Shown: positions 8,533 to 17,333 of the stretch, piece by piece
Layout of the letters: every line of letters begins with the position of its first letter
How positions within the stretch are numbered: the stretch's first letter is position 1
DNA from: Zoogloeaceae bacterium
Lineage (GTDB): Bacteria; Pseudomonadota; Gammaproteobacteria; Burkholderiales; Rhodocyclaceae
DNA: 64,000 nt
Reading direction: 5' to 3'
Assembly: GCA_024235595.1 (NCBI GenBank)
Contig: JACKMC010000008.1
Coordinates: forward strand, 1-64,000
Translations under genes and position numbers: made by a program
Notes under the pieces: generated by a model
Seen by the model: only the letters and a program-made list of their open reading frames with translations
What the model was told of the DNA's origin: nothing
Databases searched by the model: none

Positions 8533-8895
8533 GTGCGTAAATTCGTGATCTTCTTTCTCGTGTTGTTTGTGCCGCTGCAGTGGGGAACCGCTGTGCTGGC
8601 GGCGTATTGCCTGCATGAAGAGAGCTCGGCAGCAACGCAGCATATCGGGCACCACGCACATCATCATGAGCATAAAGGCAACTCCGTGAAGTCGGACGAA
8701 GGGCAGAAAGGCAAGGCGTGGGACGCGAGTTGCAGTGCGGACCATGACCACAGCCATTGCACTCACGCCATCGTTCATGAGTCGCACTCGCCCAGGATCT
8801 TTGCAGCCGGAACGAATGACAGCCCTTACGCGGTCTTTGTCTCCGATGCGCCGCCCGATAGCCGGCTGCGGCCGCCCCAAGCTACCCTCGTCTGA
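8533..8895 (+). CDS. czcI: CzcI-type His-rich periplasmic protein
   Basis: This 120-residue protein starts at GTG 8533 with MRKFVIFFLVLFVPLQWGTA, a signal peptide like those of CzcI proteins. Its mature part is very rich in His (HIGHHAHHHEH, then DHDHSHCTH) and has Cys residues. Such proteins are encoded directly upstream of czcC in czcICBA operons and are thought to modulate metal induction. Here the next gene is a truncated czcC, so the context is the start of a once complete czcICBA operon. Confidence 0.85.
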   Translation: MRKFVIFFLVLFVPLQWGTAVLAAYCLHEESSAATQHIGHHAHHHEHKGNSVKSDEGQKGKAWDASCSADHDHSHCTHAIVHESHSPRIFAAGTNDSPYAVFVSDAPPDSRLRPPQATLV

Positions 8896-9032
8896 CAAGC
8901 CGGCGAGGGAAATAAGTCCTGTTCATGCGCCGATCGACGATCGATCGCGCGCTTCTCTTCGTCGGTTTTCCATAATCCGTCTCGGCGCGCCCATCGCCCG
9001 AGTGGATTGGCCCAATTTCCGACGAGGATCTC

Positions 9033-9430
9033 ATGAGAAGGATATTCCCAAGGGGCGGCGTGACGCTATGTGTGGCGTTGTGCTTTCCCGCAGCCGTGTG
9101 GGCGCAGGATCGGCCCTCGACTCCCTCCCCGAACGTTGAGCCGTTACCGGCTGCGCGTACTTCAATGCACGCTCAAGGGCAGGTCGCGAGCGATACCGCA
9201 GGAGTGCGAGGCCTCTCACTGCGCCAGGCCATTGAAGTCGCGCTCACCCACAACCCGGATCTCGCGACAGCCGTACTGGAAGTGGGCGCCAGCGAAGGAG
9301 TTCGACAGCAGGCCGGCGCATACCCCAATCCCGAAATTTCCTGGCTGCAGGAAGACACGCAGCGCGCAACACGCACCACCACGCTGCAACTGAACCAGCC
9401 GATCGAACTGGGCGGCAAGCGGACGGCACG
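9033..9430 (+). pseudogene. czcC: Truncated czcC (5' part of an outer-membrane efflux factor gene)
   Basis: The frame from ATG 9033 encodes a signal peptide (VTLCVALCFPAAVWAQ) and the first part of a TolC-family metal efflux factor (LSLRQAIEVALTHNPDLATA, then QPIELGGKRTAR). Complete CzcC proteins have over 400 residues. Here homology stops at about residue 133, exactly where a transposase reading frame begins. It follows czcI, as in an intact czcICBA operon, and its operon partner is the broken czcA at 15429-16046. Confidence 0.88.
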
Positions 9431-9598
9431 GGCTATGCCGCCAACAACTTGGCCATCGCCCGCCACATCGTGATGAACCTGCTCCGGCTCAACACCATGC
9501 GCAAGGCGAGCATCAAGTCCAAGCGCATGCTCGCCGCGACCATCGATGAATTTCGTGCCGAGTTGCTCGGTGTATGACATAAAGATGCGATTGCCCTG
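9431..9598 (+). mobile_element. 3' end of an ISAs1-like insertion sequence (transposase tail and terminal repeat)
   Basis: In the frame ending at the TGA 9575-9577 the sequence reads YAANNLAIARHIVMNLLRLN and then KASIKSKRMLAATIDEF. This is the pattern of the C-terminus of ISAs1-family DDE transposases. A few bases downstream GATGCGATTGCCCTG ends at 9598, which looks like the right terminal repeat, since ISAs1-type ends often start CAGGG on the other strand. The rest of the element is missing, cut at the junction with czcC. Family assignment is from memory of the motif and is moderately sure. Confidence 0.65.
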
Positions 9599-9749
9599 CA
9601 CGCAAGGGTGGCGTGCGCTTTTCCGCGAAGCGCTCCGCCCTGCCCGCAAATGACCGGATAAAGGTCGCCTTTCACCGCGATAAACCACAACAACCACACG
9701 GCCCGGCGCACGACCAAACCGTCGCAGGCTGAACTTCAGGAGCATCACC

Positions 9750-10988
9750 ATGAAACGATATGACTGGCCCCGACGGGCCTTGCTGGGCGCATGCGTACTT
9801 TTTTTGCCCCTGCTTGGCCACGCGGAAACCGCCGGCTGGACCGGCTGGCTGGCATCCCAGATACAACAGCACCCCGACGTGCTTGCCGCCCGCGAGCAAC
9901 TGCTGGGTTCCAAGGCCACCGCCGAAGCGGCGGAGCAGCCACTCCACAACCCGGAGCTGTCCGGCGATCTGGAGCGCAATGGCAAAGAAAACAACTACCG
10001 GGTCGGCGTCCAGCAGACCATCGACTGGTGGGACCGGCGGGGCGCAAGACAGCAGCAGGCGGTTTATCTGCGAAGCGCCGCCGAAGCGCTGTACCGCCAG
10101 CAAATGCTGGATAAAACCGCCGAGGCGCTTGGCGCGCTCGTCGAGTGGCGCTCTGCCAGTCAGGCCGCCACCATCGCACAGGCGCAAAGGGAGCAGCTCA
10201 ACACCCTGCTCGAACTGGTGGAGAAGCGCCAGCAGGCGGGTGATCTGGGCAGCATCGATGCCGAGCTCACCTTTCTGTCGCTGTCGCAACAGCTGGCGCA
10301 GGTCGCCGAGATTGAAGCCACCTTGCAGAAGGCCGAATCCAGGGTGCGCGAGCTGCTGCCGCAGTGGACACCCGAGCGGGGCGGCATCCCCGAGGATTTC
10401 TGGCCATCCCGGCCTGGCTCGACCACGGATCAGGAGCTGCTGAAGCACCCGGCCGTGGCCAGTGCCCAGGCCCGTTGGCAATCGCTCAAGGAAGAAGCCG
10501 AGGTCACACGGCGCTCCGCCAAGGCGGAACCCACTGTCGGGATCAATGCCGGGCGCGATGGTGGAGAGAATCTGGTGGGGATGACTTTCTCCATTCCCCT
10601 GAATGTGCGCAACAACTTCAGTGCCGAAACCCGTACCGCAGAGCGGGCCGCATTGGAGGCGGAGGCCCGCTTCCAGGCCGTTTACCGCAGGCAGCGCTTC
10701 GACTGGCAGGCCGCCCAGGCCGCTTGGCAGCGCTTTGACCAGCAATACCGCAGTTGGCAAACGCTGGTCCAGGGCCGGGTGGAGCAAAGCGCCAAACTGC
10801 TCGAGCGGCAGTGGCGCAGCGGCGACCTCTCCACCACCGACTATCTGCTGGCATTGAATCAACGCGCCGAGAGTCTGCTGGCGGGCATCGCGCTGGAAAA
10901 GCAGGCCAGGCTCACGCTCACCGATGTGCTGCTGCAATCGGGCCGCCTGGCGACGGCGACGATGCCCACAACACTGCCGACGAATTGA
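9750..10988 (+). CDS. TolC-family outer-membrane factor of a metal RND efflux system
   Basis: This 412-residue protein has a signal peptide (LLGACVLFLPLLGHAE) and the long alternating helices of outer-membrane efflux proteins of the CzcC/CusC type. Examples are HPDVLAAREQLLGSKATAEA and, near the end, WRSGDLSTTDYLLALNQ. It is the first gene of an intact tripartite set followed by the adaptor and the pump, with an 8-base gap to the adaptor. It would form the outer-membrane exit duct. The sequence differs clearly from the truncated CzcC just upstream, so this set is of separate origin. Confidence 0.88.
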   Translation: MKRYDWPRRALLGACVLFLPLLGHAETAGWTGWLASQIQQHPDVLAAREQLLGSKATAEAAEQPLHNPELSGDLERNGKENNYRVGVQQTIDWWDRRGARQQQAVYLRSAAEALYRQQMLDKTAEALGALVEWRSASQAATIAQAQREQLNTLLELVEKRQQAGDLGSIDAELTFLSLSQQLAQVAEIEATLQKAESRVRELLPQWTPERGGIPEDFWPSRPGSTTDQELLKHPAVASAQARWQSLKEEAEVTRRSAKAEPTVGINAGRDGGENLVGMTFSIPLNVRNNFSAETRTAERAALEAEARFQAVYRRQRFDWQAAQAAWQRFDQQYRSWQTLVQGRVEQSAKLLERQWRSGDLSTTDYLLALNQRAESLLAGIALEKQARLTLTDVLLQSGRLATATMPTTLPTN

Positions 10989-10995
10989 GAACAGG

Positions 10996-12213
10996 ATGAC
11001 GAATATGAACAAGACACTGATTGCCATGCTGGTCGCCGGTCTTGCCACAGCCGCCGCAAGCCATGCCCAGACACCGAGCGCGCCCGAGCACGCGCACGAG
11101 AAGACCGCACCCGCAGCCGCGCATGGCAAGTCGAATGAAGTTCATGACGAACCCAAGCCAGCCGCCCAGGCAGGGAAAGAAGACGAAGCGGGTCACGACG
11201 AAGCCGCCTCCGCATCACTGACCCCTGAACAAATGGCACTGGCCGGTATCCGGGTCGAGGCCCTGACCGCCAGGCCGGTCGATTACCAGCTTTATGCGCC
11301 GGGAGAGATCCTGTCCAACGGCTACACCAGTTACCGGGTATCGCCCCGTGTGGCTTCGGTGGTACTGCGCCGCCACGTCGCTCTGGGCGCCCACGTCAAG
11401 AAAGGCCAACCGCTGGTCACATTGTTCAGCGAAAGCCTGGCTCAGGCGCAGGCCGAATACCGAACCGCCTGGCCGGAGTGGCAGCGGATGCAGGAGTTGG
11501 GGCGCAAAACCGTGGGAGAACAACGCTACATCAGCGCCAAGTCCACCCTCGAGGCGGCGCGGGCCACACTGTTGGCCTATGGCCTTTCCACTGCGGACCT
11601 GGAATCGCTGACATCTCAACAATCCAGAGCGTTGGGAGAATACACCCTGCGCGCCGAGATCGATGGTGCGGTTCTGGCCGACGATTTCGAACAGGGGCAA
11701 CGCATCGAGGCGGGCGCCCCCCTGATCGCGCTGGCGGATGAGAAGCAGCTCTGGGTTGAAGCCCACCTGCCCGCCAACCTCTCGCTGACACTGGGGGCGG
11801 GAACGAAGGCTGAAGTCGTCGTCGGCGACGTGCGGGTTAAGGCTGCCGTGTCTCAGGAAGCACACACCATCGACCCGGTCACCCGCACCCGCACCGTGCG
11901 CCTGCTGATGGACAACCCGGAACACCGCCTGCATCCGGGCCAGTTTGCCGAGGTCTTTTTCCGCTTCAAAACGGAAAAGCCGGTGCTGGCAGTGCCCGAA
12001 GGCGCCCTGATGCGGGGTGCGGATGGCGACTGGACGGTGTTCGTGGAGGATCACCCGGGGGAGTTCCTGCCGGCGGAGGTTGATCTCGGACGCGCGCTTG
12101 GGCAGTTACGCGAAATCACCGGCATCAAGCCGGGTACACGCGTCATCACGGAAGGCGCGTTCTTTGTCGCCTCGCAGATCGCCAAGGGCGGTTTCGACCC
12201 CCATGGCCACTAA
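10996..12213 (+). CDS. Periplasmic adaptor (HlyD/CusB-type) of the metal RND system
   Basis: The protein has 405 residues from ATG 10996; ATG 11005 is an alternative start. It carries a signal peptide (LIAMLVAGLATAAASHAQ) and then a His- and acid-rich segment (EHAHEK, HDEPK, GHDEAA) likely to bind metal. Next come the barrel-sandwich and helical hairpin regions (VSPRVASVVLRRHVALGAHV-like block) and the final beta-barrel (GIKPGTRVITEGAFFVASQ). It bridges the outer-membrane factor and the inner-membrane pump. It is 15 bases upstream of the pump gene, within one operon. Confidence 0.9.
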   Translation: MTNMNKTLIAMLVAGLATAAASHAQTPSAPEHAHEKTAPAAAHGKSNEVHDEPKPAAQAGKEDEAGHDEAASASLTPEQMALAGIRVEALTARPVDYQLYAPGEILSNGYTSYRVSPRVASVVLRRHVALGAHVKKGQPLVTLFSESLAQAQAEYRTAWPEWQRMQELGRKTVGEQRYISAKSTLEAARATLLAYGLSTADLESLTSQQSRALGEYTLRAEIDGAVLADDFEQGQRIEAGAPLIALADEKQLWVEAHLPANLSLTLGAGTKAEVVVGDVRVKAAVSQEAHTIDPVTRTRTVRLLMDNPEHRLHPGQFAEVFFRFKTEKPVLAVPEGALMRGADGDWTVFVEDHPGEFLPAEVDLGRALGQLREITGIKPGTRVITEGAFFVASQIAKGGFDPHGH

Positions 12214-12228
12214 GCAGAAGGACTCCCC

Positions 12229-15200
12229 ATGTTGAATCGAATCATAGATTGGGCGGTCGCCAACCGGTTGCTGGTGGTGATTGCGCTTGTGGCAATGATG
12301 GCCGGCGCCGCTTTCGTCATTCCCACGCTGAATCTGGATGCCTTTCCGGATGTCACCAACGTCCAGGTGTCGGTCAATACCGAGGCGCCAGGGCTGGCCG
12401 CCGAGGAAGTGGAACAGCTCATTACCTATCCCGTCGAGGCAGTGATGTACGCCTTGCCTGACGTGGAGGAAGTGCGCTCCATCTCCAAGACCGGCCTGTC
12501 CGGCGTCACCGTGGTGTTCAAGGAGGGCATGGATATCTACTTTGCCCGGCAACTGGTATTCGAGCGGCTCCAGGCCGCCAAGGAGTTGATCCCCGATGGC
12601 GTCGGCACGCCGGAAATGGGCCCGAATACCTCCGGTTTGGGGCAGGTTTATCAATACATGCTGGTCGCCGAGCCAGGAGCCGGGTTCGACGCCATGGAGC
12701 TGCGCAGTCTTAACGACTGGGTGGTGAAGCTCCTGCTGATCCCGGCCGAGGGCGTGACCGATGTGCTCTCTTTCGGCGGCGATGTGCGCCAGTACCAGGT
12801 CAACCTGAATCCCTCCCGGCTGTTGGCTTACGGTCTGACCCAGGACGAAGTGATGGCGGCGCTGGAGCGCAACAATACCAACGTCGGCGGCTGGTACATG
12901 AACCGGGGGCAGGAGCAACTGGTGATCCGGGGCACCGGCTGGCTGGGGCACGGTGAGCAGGGTTTGCAAGAGATCCGCCAGGTGCCGCTGAAAACGGTGG
13001 ACGGCACCACCATCACCGTGTCCGATGTGGCTCAGGTGGCCTTGGGCAGCGAGATCCGCCAGGGCGCGGTGACGATGACGCGCAAGAACGCCGACGGCAA
13101 GGCGGAGAACCTCGGCGAGGTGGTGACCGGCATCGTGCTCAAACGCATGGGCGCCAATACCAAGACCACCATCGATGCGGTTGATGCGCGCATTGAACGC
13201 ATCAACCAGGCGCTGCCCGAAGGTGTCCGCTTCGAGGCGTTCTACGATCAGGCGGATCTGATCAAGAAGGCCGTGAACACCGTGGCCAAGGCGCTGATCG
13301 AGGCCTTCATCTTCATCGTCATCGTGCTGGTGCTGTTCCTGCTCAATGTGCGCGCCGTGCTACTGGTGCTGATTTCCATCCCGTTGTCGGTGGGCATGGC
13401 GCTGGCGCTGATGGCCTACAACGGCCTATCGGCCAACCTGATGTCGCTCGGGGGCCTGGCGGTTGCCATTGGCATGATGGTGGATGGCGCCGTGGTGATG
13501 ATGGAGAACATCTTCAAGCATCTGAGCCATCCGGATCAACGCCACGATGCCGAAGTGGCGGCGCGGGTGTCGGCGGACGATCAAGACCCCCACGACGTTG
13601 CCCACGATAGCAACGTCGGCCTGCGCATCCAGGAAGCGGCGCGGGAAGTGGCCAAGCCGGTGTTCTTCGCCGTCACCATCATCATGGTGGTGTTCGCCCC
13701 GCTGTTCAGCCTGGAAGGCGTCGAAGGCAAGCTGTTCCAGCCCATGGCGGTAAGCATTCTGTTCGCCATGGGCGCCTCGCTGGCGGTGTCGCTGATCGTC
13801 GTGCCGGCCCTGGCGAGCTATCTGTTCCGGCATGGCGTGCGCGCCAAAACCAGCCCGCTGGTGGCGGTGCTGGAAAAGGTTTACCGCCGCACCCTGACCG
13901 CGGCCATGGGTCACAAGCGCTGGGTGCTGGGGGGGGCGGCGGGCCTGCTGGTGGCCGCGCTGGCACTGCTGCCTTACCTGGGGACTGAGTTCGTGCCGGA
14001 ACTGGAGGAAGGCACCATCAACCTGCGGGCCACGCTGGCGCCCTCGTCCAGCCTGGATACGGCGCTGGAAGTCGCGCCCAAGCTGGAAGCCATGCTGATG
14101 GCGTTCCCGGAGGTCACCTACGCGCTGTCGCGTATCGGCCGTGCCGAGATCGGCGGCGACCCGGAGCCGGTGAACAACATCGAAATCTACATCGGCGTCA
14201 AACCCGTCCCGGAATGGACCAGCGCGAAAAATCGCCACGAGCTTCAGGCCCTGATGGAAGAGAGGCTGGAGCAGTACCCGGGGCTGTTGCTCAACTTCTC
14301 GCAACCCATCGCCACCCGGGTGGACGAGCTGCTGTCCGGCGTCAAAGCGCAACTGGCCATCAAGCTGTTCGGCCCCGACCTCGATGTGCTGGCCGAAAAG
14401 GGCCAGGCGATCGAGACGGTGGTCAAGCAGATCGAAGGCGCGCGCGATGTCGCCATGGAGCAGATCGCCGGCGAATCACAGCTCGTCGTGAAACCTGATC
14501 GCCGAGCCTTGTCCCGTTACGGTCTGGCGGCTGGCGATGTGATGGAGCTGGTGCGCGAAGGACTCGGTGGCGCCAGCGCCGGGCAGATCATCAATGGCAA
14601 CGAGCGTTACGACATCTATGTCCGCCTCGACAAACGCTTCCGCCAGGACCGCGAGAGCATTGCCGATCTGCGCCTGCAGGCTCCTTCGGGGGCCTGGGTA
14701 CGCCTTGGTGATGTGGCCGAGGTCAGCATCGACTCCGGGCCGCCGCAGGTGCGCCGCGACGACGTGCAGCGCCGCGTGGTGATCCAGGCCAATGTGCAGG
14801 GCCGCGACATGGGCAGCGTGGTCACCGATATCCGCAAGGTCATCGCCGAAAAGGTGGATTTGCCCACCGGCTACTCGATCGTCATTGGCGGCCAATTCGA
14901 GAACCAGCAGCGGGCACAAAAGCGGCTGGCGATCGTGGTGCCCCTGTCCATCGGCCTGATCGCATTGCTGCTTTACTTCGCCTTCCATTCGGTCGGCCAG
15001 GCGCTGCTGATTCTGGTCAACCTGCCGCTGGCGATGATCGGCGGCATCGTCGCCCTGTTCATCTCCGGTCAGTACTTGTCGGTGCCCAGTTCCATCGGCT
15101 TCATCACCCTGTTCGGCGTCGCCGTGCTCAATGGCGTGGTGATGGTGGAGGCCATCAACCTGCGTATCGAGATGGGAGATCGGGATATCGGCAAGGCTGT

Positions 15201-15426
15201 GTTCGAAGGTGCGGTGTCACGGCTGCGGCCGGTGTTGATGACCGCCATCGTCGCCGCGCTGGGCCTGATTCCCATGCTGCTGTCCAGCGGCGTGGGTTCG
15301 GAGATCCAGCGGCCATTGGCAACCGTGATCGTCGGCGGACTGGTGACCTCGACCTTCCTGACCCTGTTTGTGCTGCCGGTGCTGTTCGCCCGGTTCTCAA
15401 AAGGCAAGCTGGAAGACATGGCTTAA
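12229..15426 (+). CDS. CzcA/CusA-family heavy-metal RND efflux pump
   Basis: This 1065-residue inner-membrane proton antiporter has the duplicated RND architecture with 12 membrane helices and two large periplasmic loops. The helix IV motif reads GGLAVAIGMMVDGAVVMMEN, with the proton-relay Asp near residue 419. It fits neither the classical CzcA signature (DFG...DGAVVMVEN) nor CusA (IGAMVDAAIVMIEN), so the substrate cannot be assigned. An extra hydrophilic loop with several His and Asp residues (HPDQRHDAEVAARVSADDQ onward) lies between helices IV and V. It ends with the usual helix XII and a short tail. Confidence 0.9.
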   Translation: MLNRIIDWAVANRLLVVIALVAMMAGAAFVIPTLNLDAFPDVTNVQVSVNTEAPGLAAEEVEQLITYPVEAVMYALPDVEEVRSISKTGLSGVTVVFKEGMDIYFARQLVFERLQAAKELIPDGVGTPEMGPNTSGLGQVYQYMLVAEPGAGFDAMELRSLNDWVVKLLLIPAEGVTDVLSFGGDVRQYQVNLNPSRLLAYGLTQDEVMAALERNNTNVGGWYMNRGQEQLVIRGTGWLGHGEQGLQEIRQVPLKTVDGTTITVSDVAQVALGSEIRQGAVTMTRKNADGKAENLGEVVTGIVLKRMGANTKTTIDAVDARIERINQALPEGVRFEAFYDQADLIKKAVNTVAKALIEAFIFIVIVLVLFLLNVRAVLLVLISIPLSVGMALALMAYNGLSANLMSLGGLAVAIGMMVDGAVVMMENIFKHLSHPDQRHDAEVAARVSADDQDPHDVAHDSNVGLRIQEAAREVAKPVFFAVTIIMVVFAPLFSLEGVEGKLFQPMAVSILFAMGASLAVSLIVVPALASYLFRHGVRAKTSPLVAVLEKVYRRTLTAAMGHKRWVLGGAAGLLVAALALLPYLGTEFVPELEEGTINLRATLAPSSSLDTALEVAPKLEAMLMAFPEVTYALSRIGRAEIGGDPEPVNNIEIYIGVKPVPEWTSAKNRHELQALMEERLEQYPGLLLNFSQPIATRVDELLSGVKAQLAIKLFGPDLDVLAEKGQAIETVVKQIEGARDVAMEQIAGESQLVVKPDRRALSRYGLAAGDVMELVREGLGGASAGQIINGNERYDIYVRLDKRFRQDRESIADLRLQAPSGAWVRLGDVAEVSIDSGPPQVRRDDVQRRVVIQANVQGRDMGSVVTDIRKVIAEKVDLPTGYSIVIGGQFENQQRAQKRLAIVVPLSIGLIALLLYFAFHSVGQALLILVNLPLAMIGGIVALFISGQYLSVPSSIGFITLFGVAVLNGVVMVEAINLRIEMGDRDIGKAVFEGAVSRLRPVLMTAIVAALGLIPMLLSSGVGSEIQRPLATVIVGGLVTSTFLTLFVLPVLFARFSKGKLEDMA

Positions 15427-15428
15427 TC

Positions 15429-16046
15429 ATCGGCGAGAACAGCCGGGACGTGTCGCGCGCGGTCGATCAACGCCTGCAGGCGATCAACAAGACAGTTGCA
15501 GAGCGCGACGAAGCGCCTGCAGATCGTCGTGCCGGTCGCGTTGCTGTTGCTCTTCTAATGTTAGGCAATATCAAGGACGGGTTGCTGGTGTTCACCGGCG
15601 TGCCGTTCGCACTGACGGGGGGGATTCTGGCATTGTGGCTGCGCGACATCCCGCTGTCGATCTCAGCCGGCGTCGGCTTCATCGCGCTGTCGGGTGTGGC
15701 GGTGCTCAACGGCCTGGTGATGATCTCGTACATCCGCAGCCTGCGCGACGACGACCTGGCGCTCGACGATGCCATCCGCGAAGGCGCGCTGACGCGCCTG
15801 CGTCCGGTGCTGATGACGGCACAGGTAGCGTCGCTGGGCTTCGTGCCGATGGCCATTGCCGTCGGCACCGGGGCCGAAGTGCAGCGGCCTCTCGCGACGG
15901 TTGTGATCGGCGGCATCCTGTCATCCACCGTCTTGACGCTGTTGGTGCTGCCCGCGCTGTACCGGCTCGCGCATGGCCGCGACGAACAACGGCAATTGTC
16001 GCGAATCGCGGTCGCTGGGGCGGCGGCGCCTGCTGCAAGCATCTGA
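15429..16046 (+). pseudogene. czcA: Broken czcA remnant (C-terminal third)
   Basis: Starting three bases after the intact pump gene, the frame reads IIGENSRDVSRAVDQRLQAI, a mid-protein CzcA segment. It then jumps to sequence that in a second frame reads LQSATKRLQIVVPVALLLLF, which belongs roughly 570 residues further on. A third block (LGNIKDGLLVFTGVPFALTG, then the last membrane helices) continues to a normal end at 16046. There is thus a large internal deletion and at least one frameshift. The tail matches true CzcA better than the neighbouring intact pump does. It is the 3' remainder of the operon that began with czcI and czcC. Confidence 0.85.
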
Positions 16047-16131
16047 TTGAAACTGAAACGGGGTACGAACCGTAGCGCGCCGCCTGCCAGCGAAACGAGC
16101 TCGCGTTCGTACCCAATAAGGAGAGATTCAA

Positions 16132-16482
16132 ATGAAAGCAAATATCACGATCGTTTTTCTTGCAGCCCTTGTCGGACTTACGGGATGCGCGAGCAATATC
16201 GTTCATGAAGGCAAGTACGCGCAGGATGAAGGTTGGCGAAAGGGAACTGTCGTCGAGATCGGGCCGGCGAAAAGCCTCAAACGCCCGTCCTTCTATGATT
16301 GCAGGACCGAGGCGTCGGAGGAGGAAAGTAGCGCCCCCTACGTGATGGTCGCTTTCTTGCGCAATGGACATCCGTATGCGCGCGCAGCCAAGTTGCCCAC
16401 CGACGCGCAATTACAGGTCGGTGACAAAGTGTATGTGAACTTCAAGGACTGCAACGCACCGATCCCGAAGCGCAACTCATGA
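16132..16482 (+). CDS. Small putative lipoprotein
   Basis: This 116-residue protein follows a strong ribosome site (AAGGAG, 16121-16126). It has a lipoprotein signal with a lipobox-like LTGCAS, so Cys is about residue 20. The mature part is small and soluble (EGKYAQDEGWRKGTVVEIGP, then VGDKVYVNFKDC) with three Cys in all. It may be an outer-membrane or periplasmic lipoprotein. I do not recognise the family. It is 86 bases after the broken czcA and is probably part of the metal island. Confidence 0.7.
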   Translation: MKANITIVFLAALVGLTGCASNIVHEGKYAQDEGWRKGTVVEIGPAKSLKRPSFYDCRTEASEEESSAPYVMVAFLRNGHPYARAAKLPTDAQLQVGDKVYVNFKDCNAPIPKRNS

Positions 16483-16680
16483 ACATTCGACCGGATGGAA
16501 TTCAATTGATGCGCTTGTCTCGAAGGACGCAGGCGGGCGTTGCAATGGATCAACGGCCGGGGAGCCTTGGTTCGTCTCGTCAGGGCCGAAACGATGCATG
16601 ACGACATCCATCACGAAGCCTGACGCGACCGAGTCGTCCCTGCACTGCTAGACGCCGTTCGACAAGGCAACGTCGCGGAA

Positions 16681-17151
16681 GTGCGGAGGTTGCTGGATGA
16701 CGGATTGCCCGCCAACTGGCAGGACGCCGAGGGGTGCAGCCTGATCTTCCTGGCGGCATATCATCGCCAATGGGCGGTCGTGGACTGCCTACTGGCAGGT
16801 GGTGCATCGGTCGACCTGCCCGATCGTCGGGGATGGACTCCCCTCTTCTGGGCCGCCTTCAACGGTCATGCCGACATCGTCTCGTTCCTGATCGGCCTCG
16901 GCGCCAGTCCCGACGCGCGCAACGAGGACGGGGAGTGGCCCTTGTTTTGGGCCGTCTACAAGGGCCACACGTCAGTGGTCCGGCATCTCCTCGTCGGCGG
17001 TGCGAAGCGGAACCAGCTCGATGCGGAGGGACATGACGAACTCTGGCTCGCGCAGACTTTGGGGCGGCAGGACATCGTCGCCATCCTGGAGGGGCCTCGA
17101 GCCCGGCACACGAATCGCCACGTCCGGAAAAGTCCGAACGAGACAATGTGA
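16681..17151 (+). CDS. Ankyrin-repeat protein, 5' end doubtful
   Basis: The frame from GTG 16681 encodes 156 residues with about four ankyrin repeats, e.g. GWTPLFWAAFNGHADIVSFL and then EWPLFWAVYKGHTSVVRHLL. Ankyrin-like sequence (LLDAVRQGNVAEVRRLLDDG) continues upstream of the GTG to about 16645, but that frame is closed at 16621 and has no start. An ATG at 16599 opens another frame that stops at 16648. A frameshift near 16640 would join them into a normal start, so the gene may be damaged. Ankyrin proteins mediate protein contacts; the partner is unknown. Confidence 0.7.
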   Translation: MRRLLDDGLPANWQDAEGCSLIFLAAYHRQWAVVDCLLAGGASVDLPDRRGWTPLFWAAFNGHADIVSFLIGLGASPDARNEDGEWPLFWAVYKGHTSVVRHLLVGGAKRNQLDAEGHDELWLAQTLGRQDIVAILEGPRARHTNRHVRKSPNETM

Positions 17152-17333
17152 TCCCAACCCTCGACGCCCGTCACATCCCCCTTTACCCCCGGCTCCAACT
17201 GGTCCCGTGAAGCCCACTCCGCAACTTCCGTGCATTTGCCTTCTGAAAACGACAAACGAGGTGCTGACGGGATGTGGATGAAGGTGCTGGCGCCGGAGCG
17301 GCCGAACCAGAAGAAGACAGGCAGGAGGTGGCC

